Below, piece by piece: positions 1 through 12,339 of a stretch of 64,000 nucleotides of DNA. How positions within the stretch are numbered: position 1 is the stretch's first letter; each line of letters starts with the position of its first letter. A program made the position numbers and the translations under genes. This stretch comes from Sipunculus nudus (taxonomy: Eukaryota; Annelida; Sipuncula; Golfingiida; Sipunculidae), in contig CM049320.1 in assembly GCA_026874595.1 (NCBI GenBank), positions 5,769,464 through 5,833,463 of the forward strand. Reading direction: 5' to 3'. Under the pieces are notes generated by a model. It saw only the letters and a list, made by a program, of their open reading frames with translations. It had not been told where the DNA came from and did not search any database.

Positions 1-426
1 TACATTTAGTTCTACTTAAATCTGCAAAATCTATCCTGGAAAAATATCATCGGAGCATATGACCCGTCATCCTAAACCAAAACTGTTGAATGCGGTGCTA
101 CCCAGCCTGACAATTTTAACTATGCATAATGTGCTAAAATTAGTGATCCTGTACGCACTTGAGACTGTTTGTTAGCTTTTACTTAAAAAGCAATCAAATA
201 TTATTTCCCCATTCAACCAAAATTGCGTTAATAATATAAATCGTCTATTTATTCTCAGTATAACTCTTAAAATGAAATAATGCTTTTGTTCTGATATAGT
301 GGCTTATTTCGCTATTGTAATAATATCACGGCTTACTTTTCTTTTGAGGGATTTTACAACAATAATTCTTATACTGCCTTTGTCTCAGCTTCAACTTTCC
401 TTTCGTATTTTTAAGTGTTATTTTAG
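1..426. other. AT-rich flank upstream of PAN exon
   Basis: No supported gene. A short plus-strand frame starting with ATG at 122 reads MHNVLKLVILYALETVC and is hydrophobic like a signal peptide. It is followed by GT at the ACT/GTTTGT junction, but that donor is phase 0 while the PAN exon at 427 needs phase 1. It is therefore only a weak candidate for the missing signal exon, which may lie left of the window. Confidence 0.3.
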
Positions 427-2254
427 AGATATCAACCAAAGTCATGATCAGCAAGCACTACACCATGTATCCTAACAAAAAAGTTTTGGGCAAAGACAGT
501 TCCAGGCAGAATTCGGAGATAATTACCTGCTTGGTTCAGTGTAACCTACACGAGTCATGCAAAGCCGTGAATACATTCTACAACAGAACCTGCGAGCTGG
601 TCTTGTCACAAGTTGATATATCGGTGTACTATGGGGGATGTGTCTCGTTCATCACCCTTAACGACAAAACTACTCAAGGTACGACTTTTATCACCCCTGA
701 AGCATCCACACCAACGTATACCATATCAAAACTATTCTGATGTATTTATCCCGTATCAGGCTACTTCTTCTTCATTTAACGTGAAAAGAAGGTGCATGGC
801 ACATGTAAAAATTATGTAGAATATGTCACAGAACGTGTGAAAAGCCGCATGGTGTCAAAATGTTATATATGTGATAGAAATAAATGCACAGTTTGCACAC
901 CTATTTCAAAACTTGCGCCCCCCTCGTTAATCGTAAGTTCATAGGCCAGGCTGAACAAGGTGAAATTCCTCCTCTAATGCTTAAGTCCTATTAGAAAACG
1001 AAACATACTGAAAACAAGAGTTGTGACCATCTTGCAAAGTATCATTTTAGATGCAACCTATCGCCATTTTAACTTATCTTTAAGTTTATTTTCAGTAGTG
1101 ATATGGCTTATAATCAAAATAACTCATCAATCCAATACAAATCCCCATAGAAGGTCGATATTGCAGTTATTTGAAAAGAAAATACATTCATTATTCAAAA
1201 TGAAAATATATTCCTATATTTAGAGTGTCCAAATGGTTATGGGTTCAGGCTCCAATCAGGTTCAGAACACCCGCGCGGCTCATGTTACAGATACTTCAGA
1301 CAGAAAATGTCATGGATGAGAGCGAAAGAGCTCTGTGAGCGTCATGATGGAGACTTAGTGAGCATCGAGACGAGAATGGAACTGGAACATGTTCTGTCTC
1401 TTATGACGGACAGTAGCTCAAGGATCGGTAATGCCATGCATTATTTATTATTTGGGTAGTCAGAGTTTGCACTACTTATAAAAGGGTCATTGACCCTTGC
1501 AGATATCGAGCGAATTGTTATGATTATGATCGCAAAACCGAGATTATTTTGGTTATATCATTACATCAAGACTACGACGAGGCCTTGTAAAACTCTATAT
1601 TAGGAAGTCTGTATAAGCTAAAGTTTATATTTATCGCGGTATTGTCTTACCATTGTGACAAAATCAATCAGAATATTACTTACTGCTCTCTTCTTTCGAC
1701 TAAGCAGGTGACCTTTCAAATATATTTTCGGTGCGGCGTTGAGTATATTACTTAGGTTTGGTTTATTCTTACAAAATCTAATTCCTGCTTAAGGTCTTTG
1801 TGTATGTTTTATCTAAAACCTTTAAACGAAAGTTGAATATATCATAATAATTAAACCTGAACGACTTCTACAAATAAAGACATAAACAATTTCTAACTGT
1901 TTCTAAAAAATATGTTCTGTTAAATATCATATTAAGATACATTTATGATAATTTTTTATCTTCTATTTAAAGATATATTTTCATTATTATATTAAACTAG
2001 TCAATGCATTTTAAATGACTGGTTCACACAAAGCGCCTCCTGGGACATGGACATCTGCTGCTGGCACGTTCTCGGGGACAGGGTATACGTGGAAATGGTC
2101 TACTGGAGAGAGGGTGGACTTCTCACAATTTGGGATTCATCCTCCAACACCACTTGTGACCCGCAGACTGGTCATTTATAAAAACCGCACCTTGATTTCC
2201 TTGAAGCGATCTGGCAACTACTTTAACGTAAATTGTGAATCCAGAGCAATCTAA
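427..2254 (+). pseudogene. PAN/Apple plus C-type lectin gene, probably inactivated
   Basis: Secreted or surface lectin-type gene with three visible exons. Exon 427-678 follows a TTTTAG acceptor and encodes a PAN/Apple-like module with Cys in ITCLVQC, ESCKAV, RTCEL and GGCVSF; its donor is AAG/GTACGA. Exon 1224-1427 carries the first half of a C-type lectin domain (SCYRYF, WMRAKELC, DGDLVSIET). Exon 2001-2254 carries the second half (PPGTW, YTWKWSTGE, DFSQFG) and ends with NVNCESRAI and a stop. The first two exons are symmetric phase 1-1, typical of shuffled extracellular modules. The third entered from the TAG acceptor at 1998-2000 meets an in-frame TAA at 2012-2014, just where lectins have a YWIG-like motif (here F, stop, MTG). 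The last lectin half also lacks its usual first Cys. A downstream CAAAG acceptor near 2033 would bypass the stop but delete that motif. No signal exon is certain. The domain calls are family knowledge; pseudogene status is inferred. Confidence 0.72.
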
Positions 2255-5200
2255 TGAATTATCTAAATATGTCCTGCTTTTTATTTCTTGTTTGCAGATC
2301 AGTGTAATCTTGTATTCATTAACAAAATCAAGAAACGGATTACTAAGAGGTATAACCAAAATGCCAGTCATATGTAAAGAATTATTCGGCAAATAATTTT
2401 AGAAGTATTATATACACTTTGTTTTATATATTGACGTATGTGCTTATGTAAATATTTTGACGCAGGAATATTGACGTTTGAAGAACATGGATATATAAAC
2501 TGTAACTGACAAATACCAACTATTCATATTAAAGAGAAAGTAATCTTATTATTTAATTCTCTTCAAAACAGACCTCACTTTCCTAAATGCTTGATTTCTT
2601 AAACATTTGCAAATTATTGTAAAAAAAAATATTATTTGAGTTAATCTTACAGATCGTATTTCAATGTAACGGTATGTATTAGAGTAAAAAAAAACACACA
2701 AACACATATATTTATAACACATTTTGTGAGTGGACCTTTGAAACATTAATTTACTTAACTATTTTATACACAAAGTACAAAAAATATATGTTAGATTTAG
2801 ACGGGGAAAAATGGAACCTGCTTACACATCTGCAATGTACCATACTTTTATTTGTTTTATACATCGGTCAAAATGTGCATCTCCGGATAAAATAACTCAA
2901 GGAAAAGGGATATGATGTTGAGAAAACTGGAAAATATCCTAATTGTTTAAAAAATACAGGAAAGTGTTGTAGGATAAACGATTATTTTTTAAGTAAAGAC
3001 AATGTTTGATAATTATTAATTATATATAAGAATTGCCCTGGGTCGAGTTAGTCTCAGGTTTAGTTATAAGCGCTAACTTTTGCTTATCCTTTGTGATGAT
3101 GACATATAGGATGTGACAATGCTATATTTTGGAGAATATCAGAGTTTTACGTACCATGTATTCAAGTTCATGCGATCTTTGCATCAGTACTATGAATACT
3201 AAGAATGACTCTGGATATTTTCCCTTCTTACCTGACCTCCGGAGACTTCCACTAACTGTTGATACCTAATACCTACTTTCGTCCATTTTTTAAATAATTC
3301 TTGAGTGAGTTACTCTTAATATGTTTATATATAAAGACAGAAACCTGTTTTTCAGAAGGGGACCGCTGGTCATTGTAAAGGTTCACCCATTAGTCGGAAT
3401 TAGGAATAAGCAGTATACCAAACATATATAAGCATATTTTGCCTTATGACATTTATAATACTTTGCTGATTCGACAGAAAGGCACTAGAACCATCAATCT
3501 AATGGGAATTTTGATTGAGGGACATTATTTCACGATAAAAATGACAGGGAACATTACAGCAGATCAATTCATGCGACATGGTTACAAGCAAAGAAACAAT
3601 TTATTGTATTTTAACACATACGTTTGTATTAAAGCTTTTTATACTTTGATGTCTTGCAAAAAATATTGTATTATTGTGTTCTTATATTATTTCATGCAGT
3701 ATTTTTTCTAAATTATTGAACCAAGTTGAAAACGACATATGTCTCAGTGTGTACTTCTGTGATTAATGAAGACAACGTTCAAGTGCATCCTTTTTTGGTA
3801 ATTTACATGTTTAAACTTGTTGGGGAAAACACTACAGATTGTATGGCATTGGTAGCATTGTCTAGTCAAACCTCTGGTCATTACTTTCCTCTGTTAAACC
3901 CATATTATTTATGAAAAGATATACCAAGTGGATTTTTAGTCATAGAGGGGATATTCGATACATCTTTTCTCATGATAAAAAATATTATTTGCTGGTCAAC
4001 AAAAGAAGTATTTTTTTCTATATACACACTTTCAAAGAGCTAAAGGATAACATCTTAGCATGTATCTAATAGAGGATTTCTTAAATTAACCATCCAAAGA
4101 GATGAAAATTAGTAATAAAGTCTTTTAAATATGTAGTGAATATATTAGCGGTATTGACGGCGATTTACTCAATGTACAAAATATGACGAAGGGCCATTAC
4201 AGAAGCAATATTATAATTATTTTCTAGTTGCCAAATCGACTACTGCAAAATAACCAAAATGTTACGAAATCGAAACTTAAGGCCTATATGACAGAATAAC
4301 ATGGCAATTATATTTAAATAAACTATGCATTATTTAATATTATATATGTATATAATTTTTGATGCATTATCTAATAAAATTGTGTTGAGCAATATTTTAA
4401 TACTTGAATTATGATGAAGCTTTGAAAGGGTAACTTTCCTCCGAGATACCTTTCCTACATAACAATGTTTGGTGTGTGAAATATATCCTCTGTTTTTATT
4501 ACGTTACTAGAAAATAGCATTATGATTATATCAAAGTATTTGATAGCAATGAATATATCCTGAAAAAATGTAAACGGTAAGAAAAATATAAAATCATAAG
4601 TATCTTAATTATAAAATACTTGAACTAAAGAATAAAATCAAATCAGTGCATATATATTATTGATTGTTTCTATTGAAGTAGAAAAAGGTGTCACTTAAAT
4701 TGCCTCCTCCATTACACTGATATTAACTGATAACTGTCAAACGTATTAATTTAACAGAAAATGAATCCATTATGGCATGAATATAATGGAAAGAATGCAT
4801 TGGTTCAAAAATATTTCAGGAATCCTGAAAAAAATGCTATGTTCTATGCCTTGGCGTGCATGTTCATGGATTGACAAGTGATTTGGTTTGACATTTAGCA
4901 AAACTTGACCTGTCAATTATCAGCATAAGCTGAGAGCTATATTTTGATATTTTAAATGGAAATGTATCAACATATGACAGATTCCATTTCTCACGAGACA
5001 GTTATAACTGAGTGCACTAACATCGGTGGTCTTAGTCTTTAGGCATAGTCTTTTTTTACCAAATGTCACTTTTTATTTCTTTTTCTTATAAATAATGGCG
5101 CTTAGCTCTTTATTAATGTAAATTGTTAAATTAAACCTGGTCAAACCATGACATATACATAGAGCTTTTAAATAATTTGATATAATTCTGCTGATGAGAT

Positions 5201-5880
5201 TCCCTGATATGAGCAAAAATCAATGAAAACAAAATTCCGTCTTGCATTGCACCACCCAAAGATGAAAACATGACCTATGATGGTATTTGCTCTTCGGGCC
5301 TTGTCATATGTTTCCATTTTATAAAATGAATACAGTTCAGGTTAGGTAAAATATGTTGAAAACTAAGTTTACAAATGCCCGTAGGGCTACGTATCCTTCA
5401 TATATAATATCTCAAAACATTGCAAGAACATTTATCATTATTCAATTTAACATTCTTACTCAGACATATGCAGAGCATTGTCAAAGATTTATCAAAAGGT
5501 AGATGAAAATATATATCATTCTCGAATAGCTTTCAATATACCGGTCTGGCTAGTTCCACTACTCATTTCAAGCTTTTTTGAATTTTTTATACACTAACAT
5601 TAAACCTTGCGGTAGGACAGAAATGCCAATAAGTTGCAGGGCTTATTATTTATATTCCATTTAAACCATATTATACATGTATAACGATGTCCAATGGATA
5701 TTTATTGTATTGCGGGATCTGATGGGTGACAGAGACAGACCGTCCTCAATTAAATCTAGTCGGCTTTAGTTAAAATTGCACACAACTAATAGCCAATGTA
5801 TTTGCAGTGTTTTCCTTAAATATATCGCCTTTGTGTCACATATGCGTCCGTCAGTCATTAATGCTACGGTCACAAATCAC
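2255..5880. other. AT-rich stretch without a supported gene
   Basis: About 3.6 kb of AT-rich DNA with many stops in all frames. The 60-90 codon open frames at 3439 and 3726 are low-complexity and have no splice context or recognisable motif. A good donor-like site on the minus strand (GGTCAG/GTAAGA near 3230-3235) ends a short open frame reading RYQQLVEVSGGQ, which may belong to an unidentified dispersed repeat. Nothing else is supported. Confidence 0.4.
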
Positions 5881-5884
5881 TAAA

Positions 5885-6470
5885 AGCCGTCTGTCGGCGT
5901 GGTAACTGCCAGTTTTCACTAAAATTCGTCAGGTGGCAGCTCGGTGGCAGGCACAACCGGCAGTCGGCATTTTAGACGCCGCTAGGACGCCGCTGAAATT
6001 TTAAGAAAAAGTTAAAATTCTGTCTGCCACCGGCCGATTTTTTCCAATCATGCCAGTCGTCAGGTCGACGACCGGGCGCATTTCGAAGTCGCGCGGTGGC
6101 TATCAAGCGGCAGGCGGGCAGCGGCGCGATTTTTATTCGGTCGTGGGGCTCGAGGTCCTTCAAACTTCGGCTGGCGATCGGTAGGATCAAACTGCCACTC
6201 TCTAGTATCCGGCCTGCTGCCGTAATGCTACCGACATTCCACCGTTCGATTTCAAAATATCTGCCGGCGGCAGGGCGGAGATTGAAAGGCAGCTGGGAGG
6301 CGGCTATCGGTGTTGGTAGGTGGCAGGGCGGCGATCTGCCGAGTGCAGACTCCTGGACCCCTGAATATAAATCCGAGGCCATCCACCATACAACATACTC
6401 GTCATGGCTGTCTGCTTTGGGGCTGTCTGCCTTGTCCTTTCCCTTCCCTTTAGGGGGCATCTTGTTGGAA
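5885..6470. other. GC- and CpG-rich island in AT-rich DNA
   Basis: About 580 bp with abrupt GC enrichment and many CpG and GGC/GCC words (CGGCGGCAGG, GTCGACGACC, GACGCCGC) in otherwise roughly one-third GC DNA. Long open frames run on both strands (205 codons minus, 128 codons plus) mainly because stops are rare in GC-rich sequence. One minus-strand frame opens MPPKGKGKDKADSPK, a basic start seen in some transposon-encoded DNA-binding proteins, but no further domain is recognisable. It could be a piece of a GC-rich mobile element, a CpG island or a horizontally acquired fragment. No function is assigned. Confidence 0.45.
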
Positions 6471-6473
6471 GGA

Positions 6474-6530
6474 AATGGTTGATAATAATGGTTGATGGAA
6501 AATGGTTGATAATAAATGGTTGATGGTACA
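6474..6530 (+). repeat. Short TGGTTGATAA-type tandem repeat
   Basis: Four imperfect units of TGGTTGATAATAA / TGGTTGATGG follow one another at the right edge of the GC-rich island. The repeat may mark the border of an inserted element. Confidence 0.6.
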
Positions 6531-6854
6531 CTTTGCTGGACAATATAGCGTGAAAAACAAACAGCCAGGCAAAGAAAATGAGCAAACAAGGTGGCATATC
6601 TTGATTACCAGTAATATATTTATTTGTGTCCTAATGCACATAATATGAAATGTAGAGGCAGATTTTAAGACACTTCAGATGCAAGAAGTTAAGTTTGTAG
6701 AAAATAAATGGCGTTAAAAATACTGATAATGCTATTGAACAGCAAAGTGTGACATAATAAAATTATTGTTAAAAAAATAATATACTTAAGATACAAAAAA
6801 AAGATTTGTTTTATGTTTTGTGTTGACTGGCAGTTATACATAAAATGTTGCATA

Positions 6855-9038
6855 AAAGAAATCCCAGATCCACATCCAGATCAAGATCTCCTTACCTGGT
6901 GAAACTACTTATAAGCGAATGATTCATCAGATTACAAAAACTAAAAAATCCTAAATAATTGTATGGGATAATTTTGTTTAAACATAATATAAATAATTAT
7001 ACTACTACTAATAATAAAATAATAATAATAATGATGAAACCATAATATCCAATTTTTGCCTTTTTGAATCATAAAGAAAAATATCAATATTCATATTGGC
7101 CTAAGAAAACAACAGTGAATGTTAAATAACATGACAGGAAGCATTTAGGCTTAATAATATATATATCAACGAAACAATGTAACAGAACCTAACATTCTGT
7201 ACACAAGTTATATGATAAATTAAAGAAATATATAGATCCTGCTGATCAAGTAATTTTATGGGGAACCTAAATATTATGGTCAGGATAAAATTAGATAAAA
7301 AGATGGCACTGCAGACATTATAAAAATGGCAGTGGAAACTTTTTGCAGATAGCACACCATTTTATAGATATTTTAGGTTTAGGTTTACTGATCAGAAAAG
7401 CTGCATATAGATTATGAACAATTAACCTTTTGTAGTAGACTATACTTCAGGTGAAAGCCAAGTAACCTACGATATAGAATTAAAAAATTTGGAACCCAAC
7501 ATTATATAAAATCATAGAACTCTGCTATTTAACTAGATATTGAATAATTAATGGTCATGGAGATTAAAAGAAAAGGTTACTGAAAGCTTAAAATGATTTA
7601 TTAAATGAAGATGAACTAACATCATGATAAATTGAAGAACAAAATAATAAAACTGGATCGAGATTATGAGATCTTAGAAGGGGAACGACTTGGGATATTA
7701 AAACAAAATAGGAGTTTTATATAAAAAGAGAGCTAGGGTAAGAGGTACAAAAATAATCCTAAGCATAAATGAGAAGAATAAAATGAATATTTTGATAATA
7801 TAGCTCTAGGTAAAGCCAAGAAATAGTGGATGAAATAAGTGCAGTGAACACTATGTAATAAGACACATATAACCACAAAGCACAGGACTGTATTATTACT
7901 TTAAAAACTAGATTGTATTCTGAATCCGAAGAAATATAAAAATTGCTCAAATATATTAGAAAACAAATCTGCTGCAGTAGAATTAAAGCAAATGTCCGAA
8001 AAATGTAGTCAATGGAAAAGCAATCTTATTTACGATTATATCATTTACAAGCAAATAAAACAAAGTAGAAGATAGGCAGAAAATGAAAAATGACCCTACT
8101 TATCAAAACGGAATTTAGAAAAACTTGATAGCATTATCACAAAACAAGATCATTGTAATACTTTAAGAACATTTTCTAGGCATAACACCACAAGTAATGA
8201 TGGGACACCTGTAGACATTAATTATGCTGTTGTCATATTTTGGTTCTGCAGTGGTAGCTTTGTTAAACAAATTAATGCAAGAAAGAGACCTATCCGCATA
8301 AAAAATAGGGTCATCATTGCAGAATTGTACACCGATATCGCTATTACCAGAAACTCTCACTAATAATGAAGAATATTACAAAACATTTCATGAAAAGAGT
8401 AAAAGTTTTTATGTACAATGAACGTTTACAGCAGTAAATATAGAAATGCTATCAAATATCTAAATTTAATAACAGTAAATGATACCCTCCGTATTCTTTT
8501 AAGCGTAAAAATATTGAAAGAGCTTTCAATTCTTTAGACCGGGATTTCATATCTTGTATTTTCAGTTAATACAATTCTGCTACATCTTTTATAGAATAGA
8601 ATAAAACGCTATATAAAATATTGAAAATTCATCTTTAATAAGGGAGGTGACTTCTGGATACCTTAGAGTGGAATGAAGGGTCCGCCCAGGAGATCCACTG
8701 TTATAATATTTATCCGTGATCGCGGAGAATATTAAGACTAATAAGGTAAACAAGGACTTTAGAAATTGAAAACTTATTTAACTTTGTACAATTCATACAG
8801 TGAAAGATCTAAATTGGGCAAAACAAGTTTTACAGCACTTTGGTTACAACTTGTTCATGAAGTTGAAATCAAAAGAAAAAAAAATATGCATGAAAACAGA
8901 GGCAGCTCCATATTTCAATTTATGCAGATTGCTTAAATGTTTCTCTTTTCAAAATTTATTATTATTTGGCAAATGATCCTTTACCAAACACGTTTTTTTA
9001 CAAAGAGCTTAATAAAATTAAATTTATCTTCATTTCAG
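6855..9038 (+). mobile_element. Decayed L1-type LINE ORF2 relic, copy 1
   Basis: Non-LTR retrotransposon remnant with frames broken by many stops. Readable islands in order: KRNLEKLDSIITKQD (the LEKRN region at the start of reverse transcriptase) near 8110-8150, ERAFNSLDRDFISC near 8516-8556 (the LDFEKAFD-like RT block), and TSGYLRVE, stop, RVRPGDPLL near 8650-8700 (the RGVRQGDPLS block). The same sequence with the same order recurs at 47460-49275. Both copies begin around GATCCCAGATCCACATC and end at TTCATTTCAG. Assignment to the L1/Tx1 side of LINEs is from motif shape and is tentative. The element is dead. Confidence 0.65.
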
Positions 9039-9153
9039 ATGTGTTTACGGTAGGCGGTTTACTTTGATAGGGACTGCCATTAAAAATGGCGGGCTGTACC
9101 ACGAAGAGCCACACTTTGACCTCGGCTTTGATATCTCATCAGAATGTGAATAA
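9039..9153 (+). CDS. Orphan terminal coding exon of an unrecognised gene
   Basis: A pyrimidine-rich acceptor (TCTTCATTTCAG) is followed by an open 37-codon stretch in phase 2 that ends in TAA at 9151-9153. The protein runs CVYGRRFTLIGTAIKNGGL and then YHEEPHFDLGFDISSECE, with mixed composition and two Cys, unlike the surrounding low-complexity translations. AATAAA at 9149-9154 overlaps the stop codon and could be the polyadenylation signal. The acceptor lies exactly at the end of the LINE relic, so it may be fortuitous or may have been captured from the element. No family is recognised and no upstream exon was found. Confidence 0.4.
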
Positions 9154-9191
9154 ACCGTTTCTTGCATTATGAATTCTATACATAGTCATTC

Positions 9192-9196
9192 AAACA

Positions 9197-9246
<50 letters not shown>

Positions 9247-9252
9247 CACACA
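9192..9252. repeat. Compound (CA)n(TA)n microsatellite
   Basis: A run of CA dinucleotides passes into TA dinucleotides and back to CA. It accounts for the His/Thr and Ile/Tyr-rich open frame that crosses it. Confidence 0.95.
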
Positions 9253-9361
9253 CCTCTCTACCCGACTTACCATCTGACAAAAAACCTGTGCGCTTCAAAA
9301 GATCTCATGTTAATAAACATGTTAGACATATATATGGAAATGGTATTCACAAAAAAGTCGG

Positions 9362-9415
9362 TTCCCTGAAGGTGGGAATAGAACCCACGATCTTCAGATT
9401 TCAGGTCGGGTGCCG
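9362..9415 (-). mobile_element. tRNA-derived SINE head fragment
   Basis: On the minus strand the stretch contains GATCGTGGGTTCTATTCCCA, a good polymerase III B-box/T-arm (GGGTTCTATTCCC), preceded by CCTGAAATCTGAA in the anticodon-arm position. There is no complete acceptor stem, so a SINE head or tRNA pseudogene is more likely than a functional tRNA. Confidence 0.5.
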
Positions 9416-9806
9416 TATATATATATATATATAAATATGTTCCTCAACTGTATATATTGTAATGAGTTTTTTAATAAAAGATGCATAAATATGAGCGAGG
9501 AAGCAATTCTATTTAGCCAAGTATGTTTTTTTATTTTATTTTTTAGACTGTGTTGTTACCGGTGACAAAAATTCAAGCATTAGACAGTACCCTACGTCGC
9601 GTTTATTCTCCCATTAATTAGTTTAAAATTGTGCCAAAAACATAAATTAGAAATCATTTATTTTAGTCACAATAAGTATCTTTTCCAATATAAGATTATT
9701 TTTCATTTCAGTATCATACATTTCTAATTATAAAGTCCTCATCTAGTTCTTTTGAAAGAAATACTTCATACGTTTTATATAAGATTAGAAGAACAGAAAA
9801 AAAATG

Positions 9807-10057
9807 TTAAGTCTTCTGGCGAACAAATCGAAATCCCCCTGTGAGAATAACTCTGTCTTGCTTCTTTGTTATTCTTAGTTCCATGCACATAAAATCTGAA
9901 ATGCAGATTCAAAACGATATTAGAAATTTACTAAAAATGTATAGTTACCTCCTCTGCTGAGAGACCTTGAAAAATTTGTAAAATCGCACAGAGGTATATT
10001 GTTTTCTTGAGCGAGTCTGAGCAAAAAACATAGCATAAGTATGTAACCCAGAATCAT
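9807..10057 (-). CDS. Two-exon gene for a 65-aa secreted peptide
   Basis: Exon 1 (10057 down to 9949, 109 nt) starts with ATG and encodes a signal peptide, MILGYILMLCFLLRLA, then QENNIPLCDFTNFSRSLSRG. It ends GAG/GTAACT in phase 1. Exon 2 (9895 down to 9807) follows TGCATTTCAG, enters in matching phase, and runs DFMCMELRITKKQDRV then ILTGGFRFVRQKT before TAA. The precursor is 65 aa. The predicted mature part is about 49 aa with two Cys and a net basic charge from Arg and Lys in the C-terminal half. A TATAAAAG box lies about 115 bp upstream of the ATG, and a homologous upstream module shared with the lipocalin genes lies about 0.9 kb upstream. Splice sites, phase, signal peptide and TATA agree with one another, which is why I regard this as a real gene although it is short. 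The family is not recognised. A cationic effector or antimicrobial role would be speculation. Confidence 0.62.
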
Positions 10058-10171
10058 GTTACCGTCTCTAATGACGAGCTGATTGGAGACGGCAGTCCAA
10101 ACTATCCATAGAGTTTAAAGGGGCCCAATCATCTAATCTGTTTTGTATAAACTAAAGCTAATCCCCTGGAG

Positions 10172-10179
10172 CTTTTATA
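10172..10179 (-). promoter_or_regulatory. TATAAAAG box of the 65-aa peptide gene
   Basis: TATAAAAG on the minus strand, about 115 bp before the start codon at 10057. The same octamer stands 88-95 bp before the start codon in lipocalin genes A and C. Confidence 0.6.
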
Positions 10180-10519
10180 AAAATAGGCCAGTAAACTTGG
10201 ATATCACCGCACAGAGGCTGCTTTTTTTTTATACCAACATGTTTAAAATATGTGGGGGCCCGCAAAAATAATCAAAACAAAGTCAGCAATGGAAACTGGT
10301 GGCAAGTAAGATAAGCAAGAGCTTTCAAATTACTTTTGGCAACAAGTGATATTTCTACTTCGGCATATATGCAGCCTATCACCTTATGTTATATGTGTTT
10401 CCTTTTGTCAATATTGCTGTGTTTACACAAAGGCGTTATAAGAACTTTTCATAACCGAAAATAACCTTCGACCATTATTATATACACATAGGAAGCCCGA
10501 AATCACATAATTTCTTTAT

Positions 10520-11210
10520 TCAACAGGCAGGGGAAACCTTTAATACATAAAAAAAGTCTGATGCCAAAATTACTTATGATATGCGTTGGTGAAAATTACA
10601 AAACCAAGAAATAGCTTTCTTATTTGAGGGGAAATAGACATGTGGTGAATAAATAAACTTGGAGTCAAATTAAGATGTTCTTTCTGGGTGGCAATGATTA
10701 ATTGGTTTATGTGGATACATGCAACATGCAGATCGAAAGCGGGTATAATTGCATATATATTGTACCAGTATCTCTTTGGAGATGGATATCATCACATAAA
10801 TATCCTTGTTTTCTAAACATCGTAAACAAACGGTCTGTTTATGTCGCATCTGTGTGTGAACCACGAATCCTCACATCCCTAAAACATTCCGTATTGCCAT
10901 CACACGATTAATGGGTTAATGATGCGAACATCATCAATGGTAAATTCATTCAGTACATAATATCCACCGTTTCGTGACCAAATGACGTCAATATTTCATC
11001 AGGTCATGGAGCTGCAGCCCTAGGCTTTTGTTTAGATTGATTTATGATTATAAGGTGCATACATGAAGAACGACGACGCCCGCAGTAGTAAACGAATATA
11101 TATAGAGATTAATCACACAACAAAAGCCAATGGCTTTGAGCTGTTGCCTGCATGTTGCCGTTAAGATTTCAAAATAAACAAACATGTTACCTTTCAGTTA
11201 ATCGTGTAAT
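10520..11210 (-). repeat. Upstream module shared with other loci (minus orientation)
   Basis: The part from 10960 to 11210 reads on the minus strand AACATGTTTGTTTATTTTG, then GGCAACATGCAGGCAACAGC, then CCATTGGCTTTTGTTGTGTG. It is homologous to segments at 13960 (+), 32490 (-), 35350 (+), 38780 (+) and 53450 (+). The remainder to 10520 continues to match 53700-54060 (for example CACGAAACGG and AATCAATTAATC/AACCAATTAATC blocks). It lies 5' of the 65-aa peptide gene. Confidence 0.6.
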
Positions 11211-12300
11211 AGGTTCATAATGAAGTTAAACTAATGGGATATAATGCAGACAATCATTGATTGTCGTTGAGACGGATGCATTTACAATACCGGGTGGGTG
11301 TTAGTATTCTGCTCACCAAACATGGGTCATATTTTATATGTTACAAAAGAATTTCCGTTAGGTGAGACATATTTATACAGTCTGACTTTTATTGAAAACA
11401 GGGAAAGAGATCAATCCCAATGTCCTTCAAACGGTATAACGTGTTCCATTAAGCATCCAAAATAATAAAATACAGGGACTTCGGAGGCTACAGATAGAAA
11501 GCGACAATATCAAATAGGAACCTTTCGATTCTTTGAATAGTTGGATTCAATTTCCTCAGAGATTTTTTTCATACCATATGTTCAAACTATAATACTAATC
11601 CTGAATTGGTTTTTTTTTCAGAAAAAAAGGATAATATGTCAAGAAAATAAAGTTATACCCTCTTTTAAGTTTCTTTCGACTCGCAAAAATAATAATTATG
11701 ACAAATATGTGCATTTTTTTCTATAACAAATGCCTTTGTTCATCTTATGAGTGGAATGTGATTTCATTATTAATATTTTTAACAATTTTCTTCAGACGTC
11801 AGGTGTTTTAATAGGAGTAAGGTTAGACAGAATATTCTTTATATATTAACCCGTCGCCAACTACCAGTACCTATATCAAACAGTGTTTGCGAAGGTGCAT
11901 ACTTTCGGAAAAGCATTCGGTGAGGATCTTTAGGCGAATGTGTTCTTAAATGAATTTTAAACCCACACTCATTACTCCACCATGCTTAATGATACATAGG
12001 TGATGTGTTCATAGGGGTTGTGAACTGCGCCCTGCGGTTTACATGTTTTGAAAAGTAATTCTTGCTATAAAGACATTAAATTCCGTATTATACCACCAAA
12101 TATTTTCGTTCAAATGCAATTGTTATTCCTCCATTGAATTGATGATGCTAATGATGGACCATTTCAAGACATGAATTCATTCTTTTCTTTTGTCACAATC
12201 GTGACACAACTACATCCTTTCTTCGTTCAGGTAGGTTCTTTTTAATATTCAGAACAATTCATTATTTTGCTAATGAAGGCAGAATATCCGGATCTAAAAA
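11211..12300. other. AT-rich intergenic stretch
   Basis: No supported gene, RNA or element is visible. The 61-codon plus-strand frame at 11541 is Phe/Ile/Lys-rich low-complexity sequence. Confidence 0.4.
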
Positions 12301-12339
12301 AAAGTGTACGCATTATTATGTTTAAAAGAAGTCATTGCA

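Noticed and set aside
3225-3330. Minus-strand exon ending at a strong GGTCAG/GTAAGA donor
   Set aside because: Only a short frame (RYQQLVEVSGGQ) precedes it, with no acceptor, start codon or paralogue; it may be part of a dispersed repeat.
5972-6589. 205-codon minus-strand and 128-codon plus-strand open frames
   Set aside because: They overlap on opposite strands inside the GC-rich island, where stops are rare, and neither shows a recognisable domain or splice context.
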